A stretch of 64,000 bases of DNA from Dendrolimus kikuchii (GCA_019925095.2 CM034394.1:23174272-23238271); one strand, 5' to 3'. Positions 45,300-57,247 are shown, numbered from the stretch's first letter. Made by a program: numbers and translations. The notes: generated from the letters alone by a model not told the origin.

Positions 45300-45510
45300 A
45301 TCTCTTGTATTTTTATATATAAATTACGTGTCACGTTGTTTGTCCGCGATGCACTCCTAAACTACTCTACCGATTTTAATCAAATTTGCACACCGTGTGC
45401 AGTTTGATCAGACTTGAAAGATAGGATAGCTTACATTTGGACCCGGTAGGTGGCGCTGCAATCGGGTTCTAAATTTTATTTCTTCAGGGCAGCACAACGT
45501 CTGCCGGGAC
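45300..45510. repeat. Lepidopteran repeat end ('gtctgccgggacagctagt')
   Basis: Holds 'gtccgcgatgcactcctaaa', 'ctaccgattttaatcaaatt' and 'cgtctgccgggacagctagt', typical of a common lepidopteran repeat whose class I cannot fix. A related piece is at 51045-51370. Confidence 0.4.
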
Positions 45511-46081
45511 AGCTAGTCTCATATATATTTTTCTACGGAAAATGTCGTTGGTTTCAATATTGGTACTTAATTTTATTGTAAATTTTTATATTTTATATTA
45601 TATTGTAGCTGTTTGTTGTTCCTTGTAATAAATATGTCATAAAGTAGGTAATTATGTCATAACTCTTAGAAATTTCAAACCAAATTTTTACTCAAAGCAC
45701 CTAATGATTAATACCCGTAACGCCATCTAGCAAGGACAAGGTGGAACTAGCCATGAGCAACACCTAAAAATTATCGCAGTCATGTTATTGTCTTTGACAT
45801 GGCGATGTATTTGTAGTTGCAATGGTGACGCTAAGACGCGGTTAGAGCACCATCTGTCCGGCTTTACTCATCTATCCCTCGAAGACGGGGCTTTTTTCCG
45901 GAAGAAAGGTACCCTGTGTCCTTTTTCTATACCCCTGACGTGTATACAAAATTTCGTGACGTCATTAAAGCGTGAAACCGTCACGAGGAAATTAACTTAC
46001 ATTCGCATTTATAATATTAGTCAGACTGACAGAAATATAAACTCCTTAAAAATGGAAATTTACATTTTATATTCGGGCTGG

Positions 46082-46391
46082 AAAGGAGAAAAAATACTAA
46101 TTATTGTGGCCGAGCGGCCTGTTGTAAGAGGCGATAAACCAGTCTACAGCCAGGTGGTAAGTATGTACCCGTTTCAATGATTACCACCCCTGGTCGAGGG
46201 TATAACGCCATAACAACCTTGAGTTGTATTTCGGCATCAGTAGCCAGGTTCCAGTCCGTCCTTAGGGGCCGGCAGCACATTGGTAGCACCACCTTCAGTG
46301 TTGCTAATGCCTATAGGCGACGGTCCCCATTTTCAATCAGCTGGCCATCTGCCTGGATGGCTACTTCAGACGATAAAAAGAAGAGACAATA
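46082..46391 (+). mobile_element. Family A repeat, diverged
   Basis: Recognisable along its full length ('cgagcggcctgttgtaagag', 'taacaaccttgagttgta') with many changes. Confidence 0.65.
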
Positions 46392-46412
46392 ATAATATGA
46401 GTGATAGTAACC

Positions 46413-46577
46413 TCTACAAAATAAAAAAATATACGTATATCTCTTGTGACTGAATTTATATGCTAGTGGTAATTTGCATGTCTTAGAGTATGTTGACAGT
46501 TGGCAGCAACGAGTCGATCCTTACTATTGCAGTTGAGATCGCCGTGTACCGATCCTCGGCGAGTTTGACTGTCCATT
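46413..46577 (-). pseudogene. Inverted decayed copy of the Ig exon at 60725
   Basis: The minus strand reads, in the exon's own frame, KWTVKLAEDRYTAISTAIVR then IDSLLPTVNIL and a stop. The true exon has STVKLSEGRYTAITTAIVR, IDSLPPTVEILC. The conserved cysteine codon has become a stop and a second stop follows 12 codons later. Homology runs through the exon's 3' end to a donor-like TAGAG/GTTACT at 46413-46410. At the other end it is replaced near 46577 by a family A-type tail. It is a non-functional copy inside an intron of the same gene, in opposite orientation. Confidence 0.8.
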
Positions 46578-46616
46578 TCCATCAGGTAGGCCTGCCTGTC
46601 TGCTGTATTGCAGCAA
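46578..46616 (+). repeat. Family A-type tail fused to exon copy
   Basis: The sequence 'tccatcaggtagg' and 'cctgcctgtctgctg' matches the last 40 bases of family A ('tccatcaagtgggccgtctgcctgtctgctg'). It is joined directly to the antisense exon copy. Confidence 0.55.
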
Positions 46617-46819
46617 AAACCTACCAAAACTATTAATACTTCCAAAACGACCAAAATACCCAACAGACAAAAATGGAAAATCACAAAAAAATACCAAGGA
46701 GTTAAATTTTCGTTCAAATTTAAAATCACAATGACTCTAAAGAAATTTCACTTCAAAAATGAAGCGGACTCTTATCATCTATTATATAAAGAATTTATTA
46801 CACGTGAATATACTAATCC

Positions 46820-46949
46820 AACAAGACCAGACAAGACAAGAGCTATGAGTGTCAAAGAAGCAAGTGAGGTGTGTAAGAATAAGCCTGAATGTCGCTCTGT
46901 TGTTCGTGCCTACCCCGCAAAAAAACTGGCGTGAAGTTATGTATGTATG
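46820..46949 (+). mobile_element. RTE LINE tail, 130 bp (intronic)
   Basis: Ends 'ctggcgtgaagttatg' and (TATG)n, flanked by TATACTAATCC (46809-46819 and 46950-46960). Confidence 0.85.
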
Positions 46950-46969
46950 TATACTAATCCGATCTGAAA

Positions 46970-48755
46970 AATTACTTCAGCGTTAGATGACCCAACTAAT
47001 GACAAAGGCTATAAAACGTCATGCTGTGGTAAAAAGGAACGGATTAATAAAATGAAAGGCAGGTAAATCCCGACACAGCCAGTAATAAAAAAGCAATAAG
47101 CTATTACAAATCCATTAGTCTGTTTTGCTTCTTTGTTTTAACTCGCTGGTAGTTTACTTAGACTATGAGTAATCTATCATTAGATAGACATTACTTAGTT
47201 ATTTAATGTTAGGCTGCAACATTAAAGTCAACACAAAGTTGTTTCTCTAGAAGTCATAACATCAAATTAGTATACAATTTCTTAAAAGGAAAATTCTGTT
47301 TAATGAGAAACTAGAGATTATTATTGTTTTGGTAAACAAAAACAGTTCTTAGAAGTTTTGTACTCGTAGTAGCTACGTGTTTTTTTTTTGTGGAATTAAA
47401 AAAATACTCAGTATCTGCTTGTTGTTATTATTGTGTTTGTCCCTGATGGTACAAATTACCTATCTTTATAGGATCTTGAGAAAAAATTCTTGGTATTGAG
47501 ATCCGAATCAAGATATAGTAAGTGTTTATTATTTAATGCTGAACAATGGTTTTTGAGTCATGGTAACACTATCTCTTGTTCATACTTCAGTACATTTTCT
47601 TGATGCATGTACGTATGTATATCTATCTCTCAATTATGACTTACTTCACGAACATGCCGCCATTGTGTCGTCGGATTTCGTTTGCGGTGTTAAATAGACA
47701 GACATGTAAGAAATAAGTTTTTTGGCAAGTGCAGTGAGTTGTTGAAACTAACTAAATGACGGCCGCCCCCAACAGTGATTTTTATTGTTTGAATGATTGA
47801 TTGAGCTGGTTTCAAGATATGTGCAAGATATATACTTATGAAGCCAAGGTGAACAAACATTTACACAACAAATGAAGGCAACAGAATTATACTATTATTA
47901 GCTTCAGCGGTTTCGTATATACGGAATATCCGGGGTTTTTTTTTACTCCGGATCCACGCGCACAGTAAGTAAAGGGAGAAACAGTGCGATGTCCGTCGTG
48001 GATACGAGAGGGTACCGTTCAGAACCCTCAATTACAGTACCAAGACAAATAGATACGACACTCTCAAAGTTATTATTCCATGTCTACCGTCTATGAGAGT
48101 GAAGTGGCAGACCCAATTAAACTTCTTAATAATGTTGACTATTGTATATTAAAGACGGACTCCATTATGGCCCAATCTTAACTTATCTCTTAGCAAAATA
48201 GTTTACAAAAGCTTTTTATATGAATTCCAATAAACCACAACATGCTCTGCGCTATTAGCATTAAACAAGGTATAAGTGCGCTCGCCGCATGCCCGCAACA
48301 GTGCGCGGGAGTCCGTGCCCACAGGAAATTACTTTGCGCGAGTTCCACCTGGGGGATAGGTCGGAATAAGTTAGTGGATTGGTTGCAATAGACGAGCGTT
48401 TTATTTTCATTTAGAGAAAAAGAACAGTGCTAATGGACACTTCCTTATTATTAATAATTTTAGTCAACTTAGGTTATATTTAAATATTGGTCTTTTAAGA
48501 TTATATGGTAATATTTGTGGAGTATTTTTGAAAATAATTCGTTTATGGAATTTTTCTCATATATGTTAAAAATACTCTCTCATACTCTTTATTGAGAATA
48601 CATATATCTAATTTTTATCAAAGTACATAATAATCACAATCACCACCATCAACATGCTCGTCGTTATCAAACTATAAATAAACCCCAGTAGCGTATAAAG
48701 TGATTTAAAGCACCCACTTTGAAGCGCGGGATTTGTTTCCGTGCTTTTTCTTCTC
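46970..48755. other. Intron sequence, no feature recognised
   Basis: A GC-richer patch at 48240-48370 was not identified. No exon with proper splice sites was seen. Confidence 0.4.
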
Positions 48756-48761
48756 CATGTC

Positions 48762-49041
48762 CGGCCCACCTGATGGAAACTGGTTATCATCGCCCACGAA
48801 CATTTGTAACACTAAAGGTGCTACCATTGTGCTGCCGCTCTCTAAAGGGAGACTGAAACCTAACCACTAATGTCGGAACACAACTCAAGGTTGTTATGGC
48901 GGTATACTCTAGACCGGAGGTGGTAGCCATCCAGACGGGCAAATGCCCTACAACCTGGCTGTGGGTTGTTTATTATTCCTCCTTACTACATGCCGCCCGA
49001 CCGCAAGAAATTGTATTCTTTTTCTCCGTTCCTGCACGGAT
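48762..49041 (-). mobile_element. Family A repeat (intronic)
   Basis: Minus-strand copy from 'cccacctgatggaaactgg' (3' side) to 'ctccgttcctgcacggatg' (5' end). Confidence 0.75.
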
Positions 49042-49094
49042 GATTTTGCACGTTCATGATAATCTGTCTATCTATTTTATGTATTTATTCTATT

Positions 49095-49400
49095 TTTTTT
49101 TATTCCGTATAGGTTCGCGTTTGACCATTATCTCGCTCGATTTAAGCGGCGATATGGTCTAAGATCGAGCACGCTTACCTAGAAGGTACCTATTCACACG
49201 AGACTTGAAGACACCCAGGTTGTAGGTTTCGGGAAAAACAGACTCTGGCAGTGAGTTCCACTCCTTTGCGGTGCGCATAATGAAGGTGGACTCAAAGCGC
49301 TTTGTTCGTATAGGTGGTATGTCCACCATATAGCGGTGCCGCATGCCAGTGCGTCTGGTTGTGCGATTATGGAAGGGATATTCTAACTTTTTTTTACGGA
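49095..49400 (-). pseudogene. CR1-like LINE C-terminus and 3' tail
   Basis: The minus strand encodes [20 protein letters not shown] and [20 protein letters not shown], the C-terminal end of the LINE family also seen at 28490-29455. The 3' UTR 'tggtcaaacgcgaacctata' and poly(A) follow at about 49100. Truncated at the 5' end. Confidence 0.7.
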
Positions 49401-49832
49401 GTACGTCAGGAATATGGAAGCTAGCTTTTTGCTACTGCTATACATATTACGCTTGAGGCACCACATGAATTTTAATTTTTCTAGAACTTTTATACTTCTG
49501 AGCCATATCGTAAAATCAACAATCAATATAACACTTATTTTGTATTTGTGTACCAAAATAATTCGCTATGAAAACATTTGACAGTGTTAAACTTTAAAAT
49601 GATTCTATTGTCTAGTTTTTCTTTTGTTCTAATGTATTAAAAAGACTATTAATAGACTATTAACAATAACTAAAGATGACAAATTTCGCACTTAATTTTT
49701 TTTCATTTTCCGCTATACACCCACCTTGTGTATACCCTTTGTAGGTTCTATATTACAGGTATTACATGGTGTTACTATATACGCGTGATAACGTAGATTG
49801 CGTATTAATAAAATAATTATCTCCTGTTGCAG

Positions 49833-49950
49833 TACCTGAAAGGAGATTTGACATGTTATTGGACAGATTAAATGATGGATTCTTAAACATTATTTGCTCA
49901 GTCGAAGGTGTGTTTCCAAGACCAGAACTCATCATATTAGCTGGCAATAG
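49833..49950 (+). CDS. Ig gene exon: first half of Ig domain 2
   Basis: The acceptor CTGTTGCAG ends at 49832 and the consensus donor AG/GTAAGT starts at 49951. Phase 1 in, phase 2 out. It reads VPERRFDMLLDRLNDGFLNI, then ICSVEGVFPRPELIILAGNR. ICSVEGVFP matches the B strand and BC loop of a C-type Ig domain (cysteine followed by G-x-F/Y-P). The C strand has Leu/Ile where a Trp is usual, as in many second domains. Confidence 0.85.
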
Positions 49951-50349
49951 GTAAGTAATCCATTTTTAACAATTGTGTTTATTTGTTCTTTGGACTTTTG
50001 TTAGTTCCCTCTTCAAAGTTTGTATTTTATACGTTAAGGGCTTTACTTATAATCGTTTCTTAAATTTAAAGAAACTGCACAGCAACTGATTAGTGAAAAT
50101 CTTACCCATAAACCCCTCTTTAGTCGAATATTTTGGGTACAACCGACGTTAATCATTCAAATTTCGCTTATCTGTGCTTCTCTTAGGTAAACAACAGGTA
50201 ATTCACGTTTATAAGTGCAAAAAGATATTCATTGATTAGGGTCTGATTCTGATTCTCTTACTTAAGAGAAGGCTAATCGTTTCTTAACGAGATTTTTATA
50301 AGTAAGGCCATAAGGGTTTAGTAATATTTATTGTTCATTTGTATGCCTA

Positions 50350-50895
50350 AGAGACCACGGGCCATAAAAATGGCCCGGACTTTTGCGAGGATTTGCGTGG
50401 GGCCATAGAAAGACCAATACGTAGAGGCCTATTGACAAATTTAATCTAAGTGTGGCGTGACACTGACCGGCAATTGTCCCTGCCTACATACCATATAAAA
50501 ATGCACCCAAAGACAAGCCCCGTCAAGTGTAGGGAATGAGAACAAAAGGTACCGGGCTATTGGGATGAACTGCTAGTGGAGTTACAGATCGGGGACTATG
50601 GTGTCTGCCCGTCACAATGTTCAAGGAACATGGAAAAAATGGGCCGACGGTGACTCGCCCCACTCTCTGCAGGGACCCCTAAAAATGCCAAGATTGGCGA
50701 GGGGCAACACGGGTGTGAGTAACTAAGGGGTGTCGACAGGTGAGCTGCAAGTTCACCGAAGCTACACCCCTGGAGCTTGACTCTTAGCTCTAGCGATCTC
50801 CACTCCAAGCCGTCTGTCTGGCTAAGGCAAGCACGGAAGCGGGGGCCTTGCCTTGGCCTCTCCTAAGGTTTCGCCACGAAAGCCCCCTGCAGGTT
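50350..50895 (+). repeat. GC-rich dispersed repeat E, copy 2
   Basis: Same orientation and order as 44666-45265, with small deletions. It lies in the next intron of the Ig gene. Confidence 0.6.
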
Positions 50896-51044
50896 TATTG
50901 TTCATATTATTACAGTTAATGCAAAAGTGTCAGTAAACTACTGAGTAATTCAAAATCTCAAAACAATTTGCTAAAATTATACTATATAATTTATTAACAT
51001 GCTTGACTTATTAGTCATTGATATTATATAATTATTAGTTACTA

Positions 51045-51370
51045 GCGGCCCCGACAGACGTTGTCCTGCTCTGAAAGAATAAAAATCTATGTCTCGATTC
51101 CCGCGTTACGTACTGGTTTCAATTGTGGATTTAAACAATCCGGGAACCCACTCAAACACACAAAAACAAAATCACCAAAATTTCTCCAGGTGATTAGGTG
51201 AATTCTAGAACCCGATCTCAGCGCCACCTACCGGTTCCAACGAGATAAAAAGTATCTTAAGTCCGTCTCCTAATTCTAAACTACCTCCCCACCAATTTTC
51301 AGCCAAATCGGTACAGCCGTTCTTGAGTTATAAATAGTGTAACTAACACGACTTTCTTTTATATATTTAG
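51045..51370. repeat. Lepidopteran repeat ('gacagacgttgtcctg')
   Basis: Starts 'ctagcggccccgacagacgt' and continues 'cagcgccacctaccggttcc', 'aaatcggtacagccgttctt', 'gagttataa', then ends in AT-rich sequence. A common lepidopteran repeat, class not fixed. Confidence 0.45.
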
Positions 51371-51379
51371 AAGATTATC

Positions 51380-52380
51380 AGTGTCGTGCTAAGTCCTGAT
51401 TTCATTATCAATCTGTATTTCTATATTTATACGATCTGTAGATAGAAACACAAGCATCAATGTACTGTACGATTTTCTGGACGGTATGAAAATAAGTTCG
51501 AACATCTCTAGGTTACTCCATCCAAGCCCAGCAGTAGGACCTTTATGTGCTGATATTACATTTTGAGTTTGAGTCCAATTTTAGGGCTTAGGTTGTAATC
51601 ATTTTCCTGTCCGTAATTTAAAAACTTGTTTTGATCCTTAAAAAATATTTCGGTCTTTCCAAAGCATAAACCGAGCTTTAAAATTATCTCTTAAAAGGGA
51701 AGCAACTGTAAGTTAATTTGTGCACTGTTGCGAAAGAAACTATACTATATTATACATAAATATACAATTGCACCAGTGTATGTATTGAACACAATCCAAA
51801 TAAGCCATTGTCTGAGAGACGCCATGATGTTACCGGCTGCCACTTTGAACATTACTCAAAGCTTTGATCTCCCACTGATTACAAGGGACGTATATTCAAA
51901 TGACATCATGCGTATTTGTTCAATTTTCTTACGTTACACTTGCTTTGTCGACGAGTCTATTCGCGTTGTTATAACTTGGTCGTTCTGTTAATCGTTGTTC
52001 ATTGTTGAGTTGCTTTTTTCAATTTATTCTGTATTGTGCCTATTGTTTAATTTATGTCAGTTCTTTCATTCGTTGTTCCTTATAACACAAATATTTTACT
52101 TTTAAAAAGCTACCGCTCGTGTAGGTAGGACGTTTTAAGAACATTTCTCTTGTGGCCTTTAGATATTTGTAATGGTCTCCATCTGTCCGGATATGCGGTA
52201 TGATGACTTTACAGTGTTATTAAATTCCTGCTATAACGTGTGTGATTAAACTAAAACCCTTAAAATAACAAAGATGTAATGTAGACATGTTTGCAAGGGT
52301 GAAACTACGTAAAATATATAAGACGCGATCTAATACTGGCATAATACAAGGTAGGAGGGAGGGGGCACAATCGCGAATGA
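51380..52380. other. Intron sequence, no feature recognised
   Basis: The 87-codon ORF at 51728-51991 has no splice context or recognisable motif. Confidence 0.4.
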
Positions 52381-52385
52381 TGTCT

Positions 52386-53505
52386 AGTGTTGGGAAGTAG
52401 TACATGATTTTAAAATGAGTTTGTAAGAGTAACATGACATTTTGTACTGAACTGAAAGGCGAGGATATGTGTACGGTTTGTACCGCGGCAGTACATTCGA
52501 AGCGATGAGGCCGGTGAGGCGGTGAGCGTCATTTCCTCATTTGTCCCGTTCAAAACTACTTCGGAAACGTTCGTAATGAATCGGATATGCTCGGCCTCGG
52601 TCAACTCATTTTGCTAACAGTCGTACATTGTCATATTGTCCCTCTTTGTCATGTCAATATCCGTAGAGGCGTTATTGTATTGTTGTATCATAAGCCTCGT
52701 TCCATCCTTCCTCTTACTTTTGAGTAGTAGTGTAACAAAAATTGTGAAGTGGTAATTTCAAATTTTGAACCGCATCAGTACAAATGTATTGTGGTGACCA
52801 AGGGTAGAACTTTCTGGCAGCGTAAACCGGTCTCAAGACTTTTAGAAAAAGGTAGAAGATTCTTCAAGGAAAAGACAAGGACGGTTACATTTTAGATAGG
52901 GATAGACGATGAACGAAAGTTCTAGAAAATAGAAAGTTCGGGAAGGAAAAGACAGAGATAGATAGATGTTTAGAAAGGGACAGATAGTAAATAAAAGAGT
53001 AACGAAAAGAAGATCGAAATTATGGGTTCCAAAAGATTCTTCCAGGTATATAAGCAGCGTAAGGCACGCCCACCGAGCAGTTTGAGTTCTCTTCAAGACA
53101 GCGAAGCTACAAGTGCGATACGAAAGAGTTGGAAGAGAAGTTTAAAAGAACACAGTGACGAGTTTAGTGGCGAACTTAGTGAAAAGTTTAATGGGCAGTT
53201 CAGTGAAGGAGGAGTTTATCAAACCTTAAAAGGAGGTCCAGAAGCGAGCTACGAGCGGTAAATTTGAAGGTGAACACCGCACCATCAGGAGGTGGTCTAC
53301 GCAATTCGGCGACGGTATTGTGAGTGAGACATATTATCGTCGGGACAGTGCGTCGTTAATTGTGCGTGTAGGGACAACCCTGCGGAGAAGACCCACGTAC
53401 GGCTGTGTAAGTCAATAAAAGCTTTTTAGTTAAAAACTGGAGTTTTCTTCCAATCCTAAGTGCGTACCCCCGCTCGCACGTAACAGTATTTTGTACGGGA
53501 CAAAT
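52386..53505 (-). mobile_element. hAT-like repeat H2 split by a solo LTR
   Basis: Homologous to 60063-60500 in inverted orientation. The element begins CTAGTGTTGGGAAGTAGTAC at 52383-52402, a hAT-like end, and runs to 52789, continuing 53486-53505 with ttttgtacgggacaaat after the LTR insertion. Any ORF is a by-product of shared repeat sequence. The far end is not defined. Confidence 0.6.
52790..53485 (+). mobile_element. Solo LTR, 696 bp, TSD GTAT
   Basis: Starts TGTGGTGACC, ends CGCACGTAACA, and is bounded by GTAT (52786-52789 and 53486-53489). Removing it restores the H2 repeat as seen at 60063. It has a TATA box (TATATAAGCAGC, about 53048), about 365 bp to the poly(A) signal AATAAA at 53414-53419, and then a short U5. 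The 4-bp duplication and TG..CA ends fit a Ty3/gypsy-type LTR. The 79-codon ORF inside (53022-53261) overlaps the promoter/R region and is probably incidental. Confidence 0.85.
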
Positions 53506-53509
53506 GTAC

Positions 53510-55345
53510 TGGCTCACACGTATACTGCTCATCGTTAAAGTCTCCCTATAAAGTGATACGGAGGACTTACTGTCGGCCCAAGCGCCGGCATCGACATGTC
53601 GTACGAGGAGCGGGAGGGCTAAACAGCGGCACAGAGGCGCCTCCCGTTTTATATTAAGCACGTGACACTGCAATATTGATATCACCTTTGCAACCTCTCT
53701 GATGTCACCAAGATCTATAAATGATGGTAACGACTTTCCATCAGGCGGGCTGTTAATTTGTCTTGTAATACTGTTACGATTGTGGGACTCGAATTAAAAA
53801 TGCCGTTGGAATTAGTATAGAGTTTATTAGGACTATACAAACACGTATAAAACAGGTACAAATAAAACTAGACACTTCTTGTTACAATCTGCACGATTCA
53901 ATAACACGCGCAAAGTCGGTCACTATATCGCTTGTCGAATGCACACGTCTTGCTTGTATCGTAATCGTCGCTCGACTGCCGATCTCTCCGTTCGGGCATT
54001 CCTTTACACTCAGCTTACAATATGTCACGACCTTGTAAACAATGATTTCCAAGAACCACACCTGCCCACTGTCGACGCTATTCCCAGAAAACATAATTCT
54101 GCTCACCAGCACAATTATGCCTGCGAACGGCCATAAACAAGTACAATAACAATAGGCTATTGTCTAATTGCAAATTTTAAACACAAAGTAAACAAAATAA
54201 TTCCTAAATCCGGGAAGGCAATAAAACTGCGTTTTATGACCTGCAGGTGCGCGCATTTCTGTGTCAGTATGAAACGATACATTATTTTTTTAAAAATCAG
54301 TACGACTGTTACTACCCAATATCGTTGGGATTCATTAAATTTTATATTCTAATGTTTTGGTCACTTTTAGCTTAACTACAATTGTTAAATATTACACAGA
54401 ATAAACATCACATAATAAATACAAATTGACTTTATCACTAAATTCTCTTTCAAAATAAGATTTGTAAAAGCTACGAGTACTTACATAGAATCTAATTGTC
54501 CTGATATTACATTCAAACTTCCCAGCTTTCGTATTGGATCGTGAATAATACCGAATATTCACTTCCACGTACTTCAATCTGTAAATATACGGAGAAGAAT
54601 CGAGTGCGGTGCCGCTTTGTTTATTTAGAACGGTTAATAAGCTATATAACATTAGTACAATATGATTTACGGAAACAAAATTATAATGATTACGGCGTCT
54701 CAATGAAAATATCACAAGCCAAAGTTTTAATCAGTAGCTCAAACAAGACATAATTTTACGAAACTAATTAACTATTAAATATTTAAGCATATAAATATGT
54801 AAATAAATTCGCAGACATACGTATCTTATATTTCGTGGTATGAAAATGTTCGCCAGTTTTCAAATTGATTCCCTTAACGTTCCGCGAGAACATGTTACCT
54901 TTTCAAACTAAGCCACAGAATAGACTGTTCCACAGTAAATTACGTTTAAGTATTTGACAATAAAAGTTTAAGATTACTTAGCTCAAAGTTGTTTGGTTTT
55001 CTATTTTGTATAAGAATATTGCTTAGACATGTAAAAGCTTTTTATTGGTTTTAATATTTATGTTAAGCGTATTATATCCTCTTTGTTTCTTATTGTTGTT
55101 TTATTGTATTATAATGTTGGCAGTATTGTTTCTTGTACTCCTGTAAGCAAAAGTCGATTTTAAGTTGACGAACATTTTCATTCCGCAACTGTACAACATA
55201 CCCATATAAAAAAAGAAATATAAAGAATTCGTTTCCGAGACCATTTGTGTCCAGCTTCAGTTGAGTTTTACTAAAGCACAGACTACTCCACAATAGAAGC
55301 TTTCAGAAAATATGAACGTAAATCATGTCGCCACGAGTGTGTAAT
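53510..55345. other. Intron sequence, no gene recognised
   Basis: About 53690-53775 contains a decayed family A-type tail ('gatggtaacgactttccatc'). The ORFs at 53879-54136 and 54392-54715 lack recognisable motifs. Confidence 0.35.
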
Positions 55346-55404
55346 CTTAGTGGGGTCTCGTCAAATTATCCACCCGTATGCACCCGCGTATCAGAGTTTC
55401 AGAC

Positions 55405-55600
55405 TAAATAATTCGAATGTTCGAAGAAGTTGGCCAACAAGCGGACCTGCTGCGCATACCGGCCGGCAGTTCACGTTCCCTATTATCTGTGATATCATAT
55501 CGAACATTCCTCCTAAGTATATGACCGGGTCGTCTATCTTACTATTCACTTACCTTACCATCGGTAGAATTTTTACATTACATGTATGCAGTTTGTCTGT
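55405..55600. repeat. Possible Harbinger-type MITE relic
   Basis: Parts ('ttcacttaccttaccatcgg', 'tacattacatgtatg') resemble the interior of the MITEs at 32929 and 62736, but the ends are lost. Confidence 0.3.
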
Positions 55601-55621
55601 CCTAATTAAATGATATATATA

Positions 55622-55905
55622 TGTATTTTATACTATCTGTGCCCGCGACGTCGTTCGCGTAGAATTTGTTTTCAAGACCCCCCAATTTTGAAACATTCTT
55701 CATTGGTGCTCCACTCCTATTGGTCTTAGCGTGATGATATATAACCTATAGCCTTCCTCGATAAATGGGCTATCTAAAACTGAAAGATTTTTTCAAATCA
55801 GACCAGAGTAGTTACTGAGATTAGCGCGTTCAAACAAACAAACTCTTCAGCTTTATATATTAGCACTAGCTTCTGCTCGCAACTTCGTCCGCGTGGAATA
55901 GTGGA
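55622..55905. repeat. Lepidopteran 'gcccgcgacgtcgttcgcg' repeat, two ends
   Basis: Contains 'gtgcccgcgacgtcgttcgc', 'ttggtcttagcgtgatgata' and 'gagattagcgcgttcaaaca', then a second start at about 55865 ('tagcttctgctcgcaactt'). Closely related to 25084-25262. Confidence 0.5.
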
Positions 55906-55935
55906 AAAACCCCTCGATTTTGAAACATTCTTCAT

Positions 55936-56072
55936 TGGTTCCAGTTTCCCTTAAGAGAGCAGCAGCGCATTTGTAGCAACTTTGCTGTTGCAAATGTCCA
56001 TAGGCGATGGTAACCGCTTTCATCAAGTGGGCCGTCTGCCTGTCTGCTGATCTCCTGCATAAAAAAAAAAGA
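55936..56072 (+). mobile_element. Family A repeat, 5'-truncated
   Basis: The 3' 135 bases, starting at ggttccagtttcccttaaga. It interrupts the flanking 'gcccgcgac' repeat after 'acattcttcattgg'. Confidence 0.7.
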
Positions 56073-56079
56073 TTCGTCA

Positions 56080-56840
56080 TAGTTGATACTGAATTTTATT
56101 TTAAGAAACAGGCGCGTTACGTTAACTTGTGCAAAGTCTTCTTTTTAAAAATATAGTATATTTAATAGTATATTATTACAAGAGAGGTGAAAGTGACCTA
56201 TTTAGGCATGAGATGGTTTGGCGCACAAGCGTAGCCAGGGCGCTAATAGTTCGAGTGCTTAAAGAGGTCTTTCATCAAAGGCTAACTCTGCTTTTCATTT
56301 CAAATATGAGGAAAGTAAATAAAAACATACAACTACTTCTCATATGGAATTAGGCGTTAGATCCATATCTAAATCCGATGAACTAATTTAATACGTCACA
56401 TATGAAACGTCAAGTAAATTTTCTGTGGCGTTCTACCAGCCAGTATTTGTTTGTCACTGATAATAGCAAATATTTAGCTCTTCAAGTAAATTCAATAATA
56501 ATTTAGTGAAAAGTAATTTTTAAGTATAAAATAATGTTACAAAAATATTGATATTTTTTTATTACAATTTATGTCGCGATTAAACAGTGGCTGTATAAAA
56601 AAAGTTGGGACATGAATCGCATGTATTATCTATGGCGCGCATATATTTTTAAATTTTTTGGCAGCAGAGAAAATCATTTCCCAGGGACGAGAAGTACTGT
56701 TTTCATCTCTGATCAGGCAACTCCAAGAGGTCTTATTTAGTTTACTTTTCGTTCAAAATATAGATGAAGTAATCTTGCTTTTTTTTAATTTTCCACTGTT
56801 GGCGGCTTCTTTCACCTTGTTTATTATAATTCTTTAAATT
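56080..56840. other. Intron sequence, no feature recognised
   Basis: AT-rich. No exon or delimited repeat was seen. Confidence 0.4.
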
Positions 56841-56844
56841 GAGA

Positions 56845-56968
56845 ATATATAAAATATGTGTAAGGAGAGCTTTTTTTCTCTCTTGCACAATAATTCTATT
56901 AGGGCCTTTTTTCAATATTAAAAAAAATGTTTTTCTCCGTGTCCCTACATTTCTTTAGACATTAGAGA
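56845..56968 (+). repeat. Repeat X, copy 1
   Basis: Inverted relative of 59807-59952 ('tgtgtaaggagagctttttt', 'cttgcacaataa', 'ttcaatatt', 'cctacatttc.ttagacat'). It stops where a family A copy begins. Class unknown. Confidence 0.55.
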
Positions 56969-56969
56969 C

Positions 56970-57247
56970 TTTTTTTTTATTGCAGGAGATCAGCAAACAG
57001 GCAGACGGCCAACTTGATGGAAAGCGGTTGCTACAAATGCGCTGTTGCTCTCTTAAGGGAAACTGGAACCTGATCACTAATGCCGGAACACAACTCAAGG
57101 TTGTTATGGCGACATACTTTAGACCAAGGATGGTAGCCATCCAGTCAGGCAAATGCCCTACCACCTGGCTGTGGGTTGTTAACTCGTTTCTTACGACAGG
57201 CCGCCCGGCCGCAGGAAATTGTATTCTTTCTTCGTTCCTGCACGGAT
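56970..57247 (-). mobile_element. Family A repeat, internally deleted
   Basis: Minus-strand copy. Between 'gcggttg' and 'ctacaaatgc' about 35 bases of the usual sequence are missing. Confidence 0.75.

Noticed and set aside
49762..49947. Minus-strand 61-codon ORF
   Set aside because: Antisense shadow of the Ig exon 49833-49950, which has matching splice sites and phase.
53022..53261. A 79-codon frame, hydrophilic
   Set aside because: It lies between the TATA box and poly(A) signal of a solo LTR, with no match to a known protein that I recognise.
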